From Lentisphaerae bacterium GWF2_38_69 (GTDB taxonomy: Bacteria > Verrucomicrobiota > Lentisphaeria > Victivallales > GWF2-38-69), in contig MHBE01000035.1 of the NCBI GenBank assembly GCA_001803205.1, positions 22,384 to 86,383 on the forward strand: 64,000 nucleotides of DNA, written 5' to 3'. Below are positions 39,279 to 48,220 of this stretch, piece after piece. The notes beneath the pieces are model-generated. The model searched no databases. It was given only the letters and a program-made list of their open reading frames with translations, and had not been told where the DNA came from. Positions within the stretch are counted from its first letter, which is position 1. Every line of letters begins with the position of its first letter. The position numbers and the translations under genes are program-made.

Positions 39279-40043
39279 TTAGAGATGCAGCCTGCCAATA
39301 TAGACATCTGTCCGATATTCCATTCTCACCATTCCTCCTGTATTGTATATATCGAAAAGTTCTTTCAGTTTCGCGGTAACTTTTAATCTATCTTCAGTTC
39401 CTTCTTTTGGAGTATATGAAGAGGAGAAGAGTCTTCCTTTCAGGCCTTCGAAATTAAAAACCTGAAATTGCGGAAAATGAGCGGTTTTCATATCCTTATC
39501 GCCAAGAAAACCTGCTACCAAGTCTGAAGAAATATTCTTATGGCTGACCTTGCAGTACTCAGGCATTGAATGCAAAAGTTCTTCATAAGCTTCGAGGAAG
39601 GGTTTTCCTTTTGTCGCCCTGTCATTCCATACAAATAGAACCCATTTGGGTTGCTTTAATATGCGCCAAAATTCAATTTTAGCCTTGGGTTTATCAAACC
39701 AGTGAAACGCCTGAAAAGCTGTCACTATATCTATGGTTTTATCAGGCAAACATGTGCTCTCGGCACATCCGTTCACACAGTGGAATAACGGGTTGTCTTG
39801 AAGAGACTCCTTGGCTGCTTTTTGCATATCGGAATTCGGCTCAACTGCATAAACACTGCATTTGAATCCGTCAAGGAGGAGTTTTGTTGATATTCCTGTT
39901 CCGGAGCCTATGTCAGCAATGCTCCAATTCTCTTTCACAGGGCAATTTTCTCTAATGAATTCTATCAAATCAGGAGGATAAGTAGGCCTGAACTTTTTGT
40001 AATCGTCAGCTCTGGCTGAAAATCTTGTTTTTGAATCTTCCAT
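39279..40043 (-). CDS. class I SAM-dependent methyltransferase
   Basis: FSARADDYKKFRPTYP, ADIGSGTGISTKLL, TAFQAFHWFDKPKA. Confidence 0.88.
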   Translation of the reverse strand: MEDSKTRFSARADDYKKFRPTYPPDLIEFIRENCPVKENWSIADIGSGTGISTKLLLDGFKCSVYAVEPNSDMQKAAKESLQDNPLFHCVNGCAESTCLPDKTIDIVTAFQAFHWFDKPKAKIEFWRILKQPKWVLFVWNDRATKGKPFLEAYEELLHSMPEYCKVSHKNISSDLVAGFLGDKDMKTAHFPQFQVFNFEGLKGRLFSSSYTPKEGTEDRLKVTAKLKELFDIYNTGGMVRMEYRTDVYIGRLHL

Positions 40044-40063
40044 ACTTTTAAAAAATGAAAGTA

Positions 40064-40936
40064 TTAAATGATACAACTAATTATAAGCAAAGAGAGTATA
40101 GCAACATATTGGATGAGAAAACTTCTTATTGTTGGAAGAAAGAGGGCCGGCTTCTGATAGGTTTTCATTCCTTTCAGGAAAGATAAAACTGCGGCAGGAA
40201 TACATAGGAGGGAAAAACAGTTAAGCCAGTGTATATCTCCTGACAATATGAACACAATCAAAATAACGAAGTTAATCATATTAATGGTAAAAGCCAGTAT
40301 GAGCGCCCTCCTCTGCCCCAATCTGACACATATGTTGCGTTTTCCGACTAATGAATCCTGAATGAAATCAGGAATCTCATTTAAAACAGCAATCGCAAAT
40401 AAAAGCAATGCCGGAACTAAAGAAATAAAAAACACTTTAACTTCTAATTGCCTGGTTTGAACAAAATAGCTCCCGCCAACCATGAAAGGACCATATGCAA
40501 GAGCGATTATAAGTTCGCCAAGCCCCCTATAGGTAAGCTTTATCGGAGGACACAGATAAAAGAGCGCCGCAAGAAAACCGAAAAAGGCAAATGCAATTAT
40601 CGCAAATCCTATTGTATAGGTAAGATATAGCCCTATCAGAAAAGCTATAAAAAAAGCCCCTACCCCAACAATAAAAGTTTTGAGAGTAATGGGCTTAGGT
40701 TCGCATTGGAAAATTCTGTCAGTTCCAAGCTGCCAGTCAAAATATTCGTTAAAGCTTTCTACTCCGAGCAAACAAAAAAGAATACCGACAAACCCGACAA
40801 GGAACAAATAAAAATGAAACTCTCCCTGCAGAAAAAAAGCGAGAGCCGCCCCCAGCAGGTAAGGGAAAAGCCCTGCGATAAGCATAAATCTGTATCTGCA
40901 GAGCTTTATAAGATTCTTTATCAGACTTGTTTCCAT
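40064..40936 (-). CDS. UbiA/MenA-type prenyltransferase
   Basis: ESFNEYFDWQLGTDR and LNEIPDFIQDSLVGKRNICVRLG Asp-rich motifs; multi-TM. Confidence 0.9.
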   Translation of the reverse strand: METSLIKNLIKLCRYRFMLIAGLFPYLLGAALAFFLQGEFHFYLFLVGFVGILFCLLGVESFNEYFDWQLGTDRIFQCEPKPITLKTFIVGVGAFFIAFLIGLYLTYTIGFAIIAFAFFGFLAALFYLCPPIKLTYRGLGELIIALAYGPFMVGGSYFVQTRQLEVKVFFISLVPALLLFAIAVLNEIPDFIQDSLVGKRNICVRLGQRRALILAFTINMINFVILIVFILSGDIHWLNCFSLLCIPAAVLSFLKGMKTYQKPALFLPTIRSFLIQYVAILSLLIISCII

Positions 40937-41904
40937 GTATTGGCTTCTTTGAGAAGCTCCGGGTTTTCGATGACCCTATTAGTAAATTCGACTACTTCGG
41001 GTTTTCTCCATGCTTTTTTATATTTTTCCCAAAGTTCCGCAAGGGAATTCTCACGCAAATTACCACAGACAAAAGGAAGAGGTCCGATGAGTTTAACATT
41101 GCCGTTGGGTATGACAAGCAAGCTTGCCGCCGGATGATGCAAACGGTACCTAAGCTCTTCGATAACATCATACGGATAATAGTATATCTTCATCTTTCCT
41201 TCATATTTGAGCTGTTTTTCCTGAAGCACCTTGAAGAAAGCCTCATATTCAGCCTGGGACGGGTTGAGCTTATCCCAGTTCTGGGCTGCGCGGCCGATAC
41301 GCATGATTTTCCCTGTATAAAAACCGTATATGCCCATTTCATAGGCCATTTCGATCATATCGCCTGTTTCATGAATATTGAATTTTGTAGGAACAAAAAC
41401 TATTTCAGTATTCACTCCGGCATCCACAAGGAGTCTGCATGCATTGAGTGTTTTTTCATAATCCCCGTTGACTCTCATTGTTTCAAAAGTCTGTGGGGTT
41501 CTACCGTCCACACTAATCTGAACAGATCTGAAGCCTAGTTCTGCAAAGCGTCTGGCCTCTTCAGGGCCTATAAAATGGCCGTTGGTCTCGACTTTCAGGC
41601 TTATATTATTTTTCCTGAAGAATTCGCATATCTCGAAGAAATCAGGATGAAGCATTGGTTCGCCTCCGGATATAGCGACATAAGGGATATTCAAAGCTGC
41701 AATCTGATTGCAGAAATCTTTAACTTCTTCTTTATTGAGCTCATTTTCCATTGTATGCCCTGCTTCTTCGCAGCAATGCAGGCATTCCAGATTGCAAATA
41801 GAATTCAATTGCCATGCAATAAAAAGAGGAGCATCGTAATCTTCGAAATTAAATCCTGTAAGATTGATTTCTTCTTTTGTAGGGCGGAGTTTATTTTCTA
41901 TCAT
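40921..41904 (-). CDS. radical SAM protein (PqqE/SPASM-like), peptide maturase candidate
   Basis: CNLECLHC cluster motif, AISGGEPMLHPDFFEI, C-terminal LPFVCGNLRENSLAELWEKY. Confidence 0.92.
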   Translation of the reverse strand: MIENKLRPTKEEINLTGFNFEDYDAPLFIAWQLNSICNLECLHCCEEAGHTMENELNKEEVKDFCNQIAALNIPYVAISGGEPMLHPDFFEICEFFRKNNISLKVETNGHFIGPEEARRFAELGFRSVQISVDGRTPQTFETMRVNGDYEKTLNACRLLVDAGVNTEIVFVPTKFNIHETGDMIEMAYEMGIYGFYTGKIMRIGRAAQNWDKLNPSQAEYEAFFKVLQEKQLKYEGKMKIYYYPYDVIEELRYRLHHPAASLLVIPNGNVKLIGPLPFVCGNLRENSLAELWEKYKKAWRKPEVVEFTNRVIENPELLKEANTWKQV

Positions 41905-42164
41905 TATTCAGTTTCTCCTGCAATAATACCGTTCTGTGTAAGAGATGCTATATATTCATTTACATCTTTTTGTATCACTGCCTTATCGCAATTATATATT
42001 TCAGCAAGCTCTCTGACTATCTCATCAGCAGCCTTGCCTTCGCCAATTCCTTTTAAGATATCAGCGCCGATATCATTGGTAATAAAAAGTTTCTCCTTAA
42101 GAGTTTCGAATATCACGGCGCCAAACTTCTCAGTACGCCACTTGACATGTCTTTTAAATTCCAT
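41904..42164 (-). CDS. PqqD-family RiPP recognition element protein
   Basis: FGAVIFETLKEKLFITNDIGADILKGIGEGKAADEIVRELAEIYN; RBS GGAGG before ATG at 42164; stop overlaps the radical SAM ATG. Confidence 0.88.
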   Translation of the reverse strand: MEFKRHVKWRTEKFGAVIFETLKEKLFITNDIGADILKGIGEGKAADEIVRELAEIYNCDKAVIQKDVNEYIASLTQNGIIAGETE

Positions 42165-42206
42165 CCCTAGACCTCCGATGGTAATTGAAAGTTCATTTTT
42201 TATATG

Positions 42207-42238
42207 CAAAAAAATCCGGCAAAAAATCTATTTGCCGG
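42207..42238 (-). terminator. terminator/attenuator between precursor peptide gene and pqqD-like gene
   Basis: CCGGCAAA ... TTTGCCGG perfect 8-bp stem followed by T7 on the minus strand. Confidence 0.8.
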
Positions 42239-42265
42239 AAATTATTAAATTTACAAATGTGTAAA

Positions 42266-42409
42266 TCAGGTAAACCTGATATAAGGCTGTGCCATAACGC
42301 GCTCTGAAACATCTTCCAGAGTAGGTTTGACCCATTCTTTCTTCCTGATTGTATGCTCTTTGGTCAGTGATTCTTTTTTCTGTTTCAATTCAGTTTTAAT
42401 TTTGTCCAT
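42266..42409 (-). CDS. putative RiPP precursor peptide (47 aa)
   Basis: MDKIKTELKQKKESLTKEHTIRKKEWVKPTLEDVSERVMAQPYIRFT; AAGGGG RBS; charged leader, W-x-K-P motif, first gene of the PqqD/radical SAM operon. Confidence 0.7.
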   Translation of the reverse strand: MDKIKTELKQKKESLTKEHTIRKKEWVKPTLEDVSERVMAQPYIRFT

Positions 42410-42820
42410 ATAAGACCCCTTATACTAATAAATTGTCTTTGCACTTCCAGTCGCAGCTAATCTTCTTATCGTTTCTATAGAATAAGCATATTAAAGTACA
42501 AATCAACACGGGCACTAAATTATTGCCTCTAAATCGGATTCATATAGATTTCATCCTACCGGCTAAGAGTCTTTTAACATATAAATATTATGACAATTAA
42601 TCAATTCCTGCCGACCCTGTCTTTTTAACTTGAGTTGTTTCGTTATAATAGTAAAATAATTTTTTAATCAAAGCCCATTAAGATAAGCTAAAATCATGCA
42701 TATTGGAATCTTGGATATGACCGGTATTCAACCAGGTTTTCCTAATAGTATTTATGTCGTCATGAATGCCTTTATGCTTGCTCAGATAATAATCACATCT
42801 ATTTATCTAAGAAAGAACTG

Positions 42821-43765
42821 GTGGTTAAAACTAAAGGACTAATAACAATGGATCTAAATAGAATAAATCTCAATTTACTGGTCGTGCTTGACGCTATCAT
42901 AGAGGAAAAGAATATCTCTCTTGCAGCTAAAAGACTGAACCTGACCCAGCCCGCTGTCAGCCACATGCTAAAACATCTCAGGACAATTCTTGATGATGAT
43001 CTTATACTAAGAGGCCCGTTCAACAAGATGATCCTGACAAAAAAGGCTCAGGATATGAAAATGCCGGTCAGGAAAGTACTAAACGACATATCCGGTATTT
43101 TTACGGAAACAAAATACTTTGACCCCGAATATGATAAGTTCACCTTTACTATGGGCATGCCAGACATTGCATCTGTCCTTTTAATCCCGAAATTAAATAC
43201 GGCTATAGGCAACTTTTCCGGCAATGTAAAGATCAAGATAAAAAACATCCTTGACATAACAAGTTATGAAGACATGATACATGACAATCTTGACCTGGCT
43301 ATTGGGAACTTTTCTATTTCCTCACAAAATATAATGTCTGAGAGTTTATTCTCCACAGAACTGGTCTGTGTCGCGGACAAATCCCATGAAGTGTTCAAAA
43401 GCAAAAAGCTTACCTTAGATAAGTTTTTAGAATTCCCTCATCTGCAGCTTGTTTACAGAGAAGAGTTTCAAACCTCTTATGATGAGATTATCGGAAAGGC
43501 AACTGAATGCTCCAGGAAAATATTAATAACAATTCCCAATATAATGACAGCTCTCCATTCTTTAAAAAATTCCAACAGCCTGTGCATTGCCCATAAAAAT
43601 ATTGCAGAGAAGTTTTCAACTCTTCTGGATTTGAATTACAGAGACCTTCCTTTCAACACGCCTATAATGAATTATTACCTATATTGGAAGAGAGAAGACA
43701 ATGCCTCTAAACCTTTCACATGGATGAAAAAGTTGATTATGGATAGTTTCAGCAGTCATAGATAA
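42821..43765 (+). CDS. LysR-family transcriptional regulator
   Basis: LNRINLNLLVVLDAIIEEKNISLAAKRLNLTQPAVSHMLKHLRTILDDDLILR. Confidence 0.92.
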   Translation: MVKTKGLITMDLNRINLNLLVVLDAIIEEKNISLAAKRLNLTQPAVSHMLKHLRTILDDDLILRGPFNKMILTKKAQDMKMPVRKVLNDISGIFTETKYFDPEYDKFTFTMGMPDIASVLLIPKLNTAIGNFSGNVKIKIKNILDITSYEDMIHDNLDLAIGNFSISSQNIMSESLFSTELVCVADKSHEVFKSKKLTLDKFLEFPHLQLVYREEFQTSYDEIIGKATECSRKILITIPNIMTALHSLKNSNSLCIAHKNIAEKFSTLLDLNYRDLPFNTPIMNYYLYWKREDNASKPFTWMKKLIMDSFSSHR

Positions 43766-43814
43766 CCTATTAATTAATGCTATTTATCAAGAATATTATC
43801 ATATACGGAACTAC

Positions 43815-44039
43815 ATGAATATAAAAAAAACTTATGTTATTACCGGAGGAAGCAGCGGCATAGTGCTTTCGACATTGAAAATACTTTTGAAAGAGGGAAA
43901 CAACTGTACTGCTTTTTGCAGAAATCCTGAACCATTAAATACTCTAGCTGAAACTATACTCTTTCTGTTGTCTGATAAATCAAAATATATTACAGCTGCA
44001 AATATCATTGTGGATGGTGGTCTTAACAGTATTAGATAA
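43815..44039 (+). pseudogene. internally deleted short-chain dehydrogenase (SDR)
   Basis: N-terminal TYVITGGSSGIVLSTLKILLKEG joined directly to C-terminal ETILFLLSDKSKYITAANIIVDGG. Confidence 0.75.
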
Positions 44040-44045
44040 ACGCAA

Positions 44046-45272
44046 TTGAAAATCAGTTATATAGAAAATCAATATTTAAATAAGAAAACCGTTTTGGGGA
44101 AGCTAGTGTCCGACTTAATTTTAAAAAGAAATCCTCTGCAGAAAACTTCGCTGATTTTTAACTTGTTTTTTATTGTGATATTCTCAGGAATAGCTTCTGT
44201 TTCTTTTGGAAATGAAGCATCCAATGAGTTTTTGATCGTGCCTTTAAGAGGCAATACCCTTGATATCCACTTTGTTAATATAACTAATACTGAAGTGAAG
44301 ATAACTCCTTCGATAGCTAGTTCAAAAGATATACCTGCTCCAGATAAAAGGAATCTGCTCTTTATCCCTAATTCAACAATGGCATCTGGAGAAAAACTTA
44401 TGCCTCTAGATTTAACTCTTGACAAAGCGCTTATTACAACACTAAAAGGAAAGCCTAAACTCGTGGTCAGAAAATTTATCCAGAGCATCATGGTCTGTAA
44501 CAATATCTCATCCTATTCTGAGCAAAAGAAAAACTATAGCTACAACTCAGAAGGAAAGTTCTGTCCTTACAGTTCATATATGTGGACAAACGGAACTCAA
44601 ACATCTGATGACGGACTTCATGCCTACAAAAATGCAATGGATGAAATTAACACTCTTAAATATTCATTCAATGCTTCGGTAAATGAGATAAGGGAGTTAA
44701 ACCTTGAACTAAGATTTTCAGCAAAGAGTCATATTAGAACTTCTCAAACCAATGAAGTATCCGCGTATATAAAACGATTGACTATTATTAATGACACTGC
44801 TTCTCATATTGCTGCTATTACATCACTTACCGCAGGAATATTGTCCATACCTACAAATCCTCTCTCAGGAAGTTTCTCGACAGTATCAGGAGCAGCATGG
44901 GAAATTCAGGCCACAGTCCAAACAATGATGGATCACTATAATCTTCAGGACAGATACGATACTGAAGCTAAAGGTCATTCCTGGCTCTCTTCGCCTTTTG
45001 ATGTAATTATAAATCCGGTTAACTGCTTCATAAAAGACAGAAAAACCAATGTTACATATTCCGCTGAGGCAGATGAAAGAAATGGACAAGTAACTTTTTA
45101 TCTTGGCAATGATGTTAAGCCTCAAAGCATCATTTTTCAGTTTTTTACGACGAACAAAGGAGATCTATATATCTTTATCGTCTCCGGTTCCTTGCTGGCC
45201 AAAGGGGAACTGGATAAAGTTTTACCCGGAAGCGAATTTACTCATTTAAATAAGGCTGGAGATATACCATGA
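44046..45272 (+). CDS. secreted hypothetical protein
   Basis: 408-aa ORF with hydrophobic N-terminal segment; overlaps the next ORF (ATGA). Confidence 0.55.
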   Translation: MKISYIENQYLNKKTVLGKLVSDLILKRNPLQKTSLIFNLFFIVIFSGIASVSFGNEASNEFLIVPLRGNTLDIHFVNITNTEVKITPSIASSKDIPAPDKRNLLFIPNSTMASGEKLMPLDLTLDKALITTLKGKPKLVVRKFIQSIMVCNNISSYSEQKKNYSYNSEGKFCPYSSYMWTNGTQTSDDGLHAYKNAMDEINTLKYSFNASVNEIRELNLELRFSAKSHIRTSQTNEVSAYIKRLTIINDTASHIAAITSLTAGILSIPTNPLSGSFSTVSGAAWEIQATVQTMMDHYNLQDRYDTEAKGHSWLSSPFDVIINPVNCFIKDRKTNVTYSAEADERNGQVTFYLGNDVKPQSIIFQFFTTNKGDLYIFIVSGSLLAKGELDKVLPGSEFTHLNKAGDIP

Positions 45273-46834
45273 GAAACTCTATGCCATGCATCAGATTTTA
45301 TATCTGTCTCCTGTTTTTTCTTATTTTTTCTTTGGATATATATGCAGGCCGGCTTATTCTGACAATTAAAAATGAAAGGAATGAAGATATACATGCAACT
45401 TTTGATGGCTCTAACTTTATAAACAGTTTCGATCCCTATAGAATAGACGCAAATTCAGTTGCTTCTCTTAATTTGGGATTTGCTGATGGGTACTTCATAA
45501 AATTCAATATTTGCGCTTCTGATGAAACAGCAATTAGCTCTTTTGCCGTAGTCAATAATTATCAACTAGAGCACAGCTATGATAATTATATTCCAGGGTC
45601 AGGCTCACTTGATAACTTCGGTTGCTATTTCAGCAGTTCCAACACTGTCAGGATATCTGACATTTCGGGCTTCAGAAACCTTTCATGGCTGCCATTTTGT
45701 TCATATGATGAAGCCACACTTAACATTGTTATTGGCAAACCAGCGAAGATATCTTCCAAGGATGATGATGCTCTGGAATTTCCGATCTTTGCAGTAGCTG
45801 AAAGTAATTATGCTGATGAAATAGCCTTAAACAGCGGCTCTGCTTCTGACTCAATCCATATAAAAGATAAAGAATTTAATCTTCAGAAATGGGGTATTAC
45901 CGGCGAATCAAAACTGAATAATGTTTCTTTTCATGATGGAGATAAAGAATCAAGATGGGCTGATATCATCATTCATAACTTTACGCCTGATTCGTATTTC
46001 CTTTACTCTCTTGTCCAGATATACAATTCCGATTGCATTTCCTTCTCCTATAAAGACAATTTAAAAAATGCACCTGTTTTATTTTATCCTCCATTTACTC
46101 AGATGAGAGGTCCTGGTTTTAGGTTTTCTGCCTGGAAAACAGAGGCAGGCGAACTTAAGACTTATCCTGACAAAGATTCTGTTCAGAAAGATGAATTTGT
46201 TTTGCTTATAGGTAAAATATCGGAAGGCACCGAAAATACATTTGAATATCTTCCTGTAAGGATTACTGCCTCAGCTAACGCCGGCTATTCAATGGAAAAC
46301 GGAGTAAATATCGAAGCTTACGAAGAGTATGTTTATAGGGTTAAATTCACTCCTGTTAACGCCGGATTCAAAATAACTCTTCCGGAGAATGACAACTATG
46401 TTAATCAGATAAGAATACCCACCGGATCCGACGCAGAGAATCTATTCTCAATAGTTAGAATGAACGATATTGCCATAAAAACAGTTTCCAATAGCAAGCA
46501 AGCAAATACAAAAACAAGGACTTCTAATTCAATAATGTATGAAATATCCGGCATTTCTCCCAACACTGGAAAAAAATATTTTTACAAACTGATACTTTCA
46601 GCTCCACCGTTTCTCGCCGGCAATACGCCAGGAATTTATTCCCCTGAGAAGAGAGTATCCGACGATTTAAAAATAGGCAATTATTTAAGATATCCCGTAC
46701 ATCTTTATATAATGGAAACAGATAACTCAGGTTCAGAAAAATATAAGATAAATGAACATGTTGCCACCGAACTGCCTGATTTCCCGGCAGGCAGAATTGA
46801 GTATTTCATTTCCGACGACCTGAGCAGGCTATAA
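45269..46834 (+). CDS. secreted hypothetical protein
   Basis: 521-aa ORF with signal peptide; 4-nt overlap with the upstream ORF. Confidence 0.6.
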   Translation: MRNSMPCIRFYICLLFFLIFSLDIYAGRLILTIKNERNEDIHATFDGSNFINSFDPYRIDANSVASLNLGFADGYFIKFNICASDETAISSFAVVNNYQLEHSYDNYIPGSGSLDNFGCYFSSSNTVRISDISGFRNLSWLPFCSYDEATLNIVIGKPAKISSKDDDALEFPIFAVAESNYADEIALNSGSASDSIHIKDKEFNLQKWGITGESKLNNVSFHDGDKESRWADIIIHNFTPDSYFLYSLVQIYNSDCISFSYKDNLKNAPVLFYPPFTQMRGPGFRFSAWKTEAGELKTYPDKDSVQKDEFVLLIGKISEGTENTFEYLPVRITASANAGYSMENGVNIEAYEEYVYRVKFTPVNAGFKITLPENDNYVNQIRIPTGSDAENLFSIVRMNDIAIKTVSNSKQANTKTRTSNSIMYEISGISPNTGKKYFYKLILSAPPFLAGNTPGIYSPEKRVSDDLKIGNYLRYPVHLYIMETDNSGSEKYKINEHVATELPDFPAGRIEYFISDDLSRL

Positions 46835-47085
46835 TATTAAAAAAGACAAAGGCACTGAGACACAAAGTTTTTCTGTCAGCGAATTAAGCGAATTTGTCGA
46901 AGTTAGGTATATAATAGGTTATTTCGATGCTTTTAGTTAATTCGTTTAATTTGTGTAATTCGTTGATAACAGTCCGTCGTCAACAACCAGACCTGCTTCT
47001 GTTAGAAAAACAAAAGCGGCGATAAATCACAGCACTCCAAAGATATGCAATTAATGAGCCCATTTTCTATATTATTAAATCGTAG

Positions 47086-47149
47086 CACGGGCGTCTCGCC
47101 CGTGGGGGCCAATCGGCACTCTGTTATGCCATGGGCGAGACGCCCATGG
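47086..47149. repeat. REPIN-like pair of inverted palindromes
   Basis: CACGGGCG TCT CGCCCGTG and CCATGGGCG AGA CGCCCATGG separated by 24 bp. Confidence 0.75.
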
Positions 47150-47361
47150 TACGGTGGAAAAGCAGAAACGATAAGAGAGCGGTTTAGTTTGAGTGTTGTT
47201 TGCATTGTTTTTATTTTTTAACCACTCTTCAGGAAGCAATTCACGAAGGTTTTTGTGTGGGTGATTATAGAGTCTTCTAAAAATCTCAAGTTTCTGGTTT
47301 GGGAATTATTTATAATCAACTAACATATAAGCTATTAGCATTTTTATGATTCATAATGTGT

Positions 47362-47443
47362 CGCCGCTCCCTTGCAGGGAATTCCCTGTGAGAGAGCTTA
47401 AATGAATTGCAAATTATTAACCACGGGCTTACACCCGTGGCTA
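47362..47443 (+). repeat. 82-bp dispersed element, copy A
   Basis: CGCCGCTCCCTTGCAGGGAATTCCCTGTGAGAGAGCTTAAATG...TTAACCACGGGCTTACACCCGTGGCTA; contains CCACGGG/CCCGTGG hairpin. Confidence 0.7.
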
Positions 47444-47720
47444 GAATATTAAGGAGCTGTAACAGAATAACATATTTAAATTAATCTGAAACGAAATGAT
47501 ATGAGTTGGATATAATTGATTCCCTGGTGCTAGTAGTGCGTGTTTTTTTTAACCATGCGCCTTAGCATGGCTCCGTAAACAGAGTAGACGCAATATCTAG
47601 CGTCTCATCAAAACCAGCCGCAAAATGTTGCGGCTCTACATTGCGGACAGCTTTACTACCATGCCCAATAGCAAGTCGGAGATCTGTCCCAAGTGCTTAG
47701 AAACCAATTTATTTTTTTCC

Positions 47721-47996
47721 TTACAAAGCTTCATCCAGTCCCCAGCTGTTAGGGCAGTATTCTAGTGATTGGATTATATATTGCCTGTTAACGATTTTTT
47801 CAAAAGACATCGGGTCTTTGCCCTGTTTGAAGAAGCCGCCCCATGCCCAGCCGTGCTTTGTCATTATTTTGAAAACTTTGTCATTTTCATGTATCATAGC
47901 CTTATTATCCAAAGTTCTGTCCAAATATTTTTCTGCTCCTTCCGGATAGATTTTTCCTCCGGCAACTGGCGATGGGTTATAAAAAGGATTTAAATA
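47721..47996 (-). pseudogene. C-terminal remnant of an M15-type peptidase (D-Ala-D-Ala carboxypeptidase-like)
   Basis: In-frame NPFYNPSPVAGGKIYPEGAEKYLDR...MIHENDKVFKIMTKHGWAWGGFFKQGKDPMSFEK. Confidence 0.6.
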
Positions 47997-48220
47997 GCAT
48001 AGAATTCAACCAAATTTATAGTGTTTTTCATAATATCCTTTTCCTCTTGTAATAAATTCGTGACTAAAACACTTGTTAAGCTTATAATATTAAAGGCTAA
48101 TATTAAAAAATCTCAACAATTTATACCCAAAGGGTATTTTAATATTGGTTTTATTTCGCACATATGAACTCATTTTGTGTAAATATTTTTCGAAAATCAT
48201 TTCGCTTTAAGTATAACAAT

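Noticed and set aside
41575-42264. 229-aa + strand ORF
   Set aside because: Antisense to the radical SAM and pqqD-like genes; low-complexity Phe/Ile-rich translation typical of a shadow ORF.
42697-42840. Short + strand ORF MHIGILDMTGIQPGFPNSIYVVMNAFMLAQIIITSIYLRKNWWLKLKD upstream of the LysR gene
   Set aside because: Looks like a small membrane peptide or gene remnant, but no independent support such as a clear RBS or homology.
46860-46975. Possible small gene or RNA in the GCGAATTAAGCGAATTTG / AATTCGTTTAATTTGTGTAATTCG stretch
   Set aside because: Looks like degenerate low-complexity intergenic repeat material; no ORF, promoter or stable closed structure.
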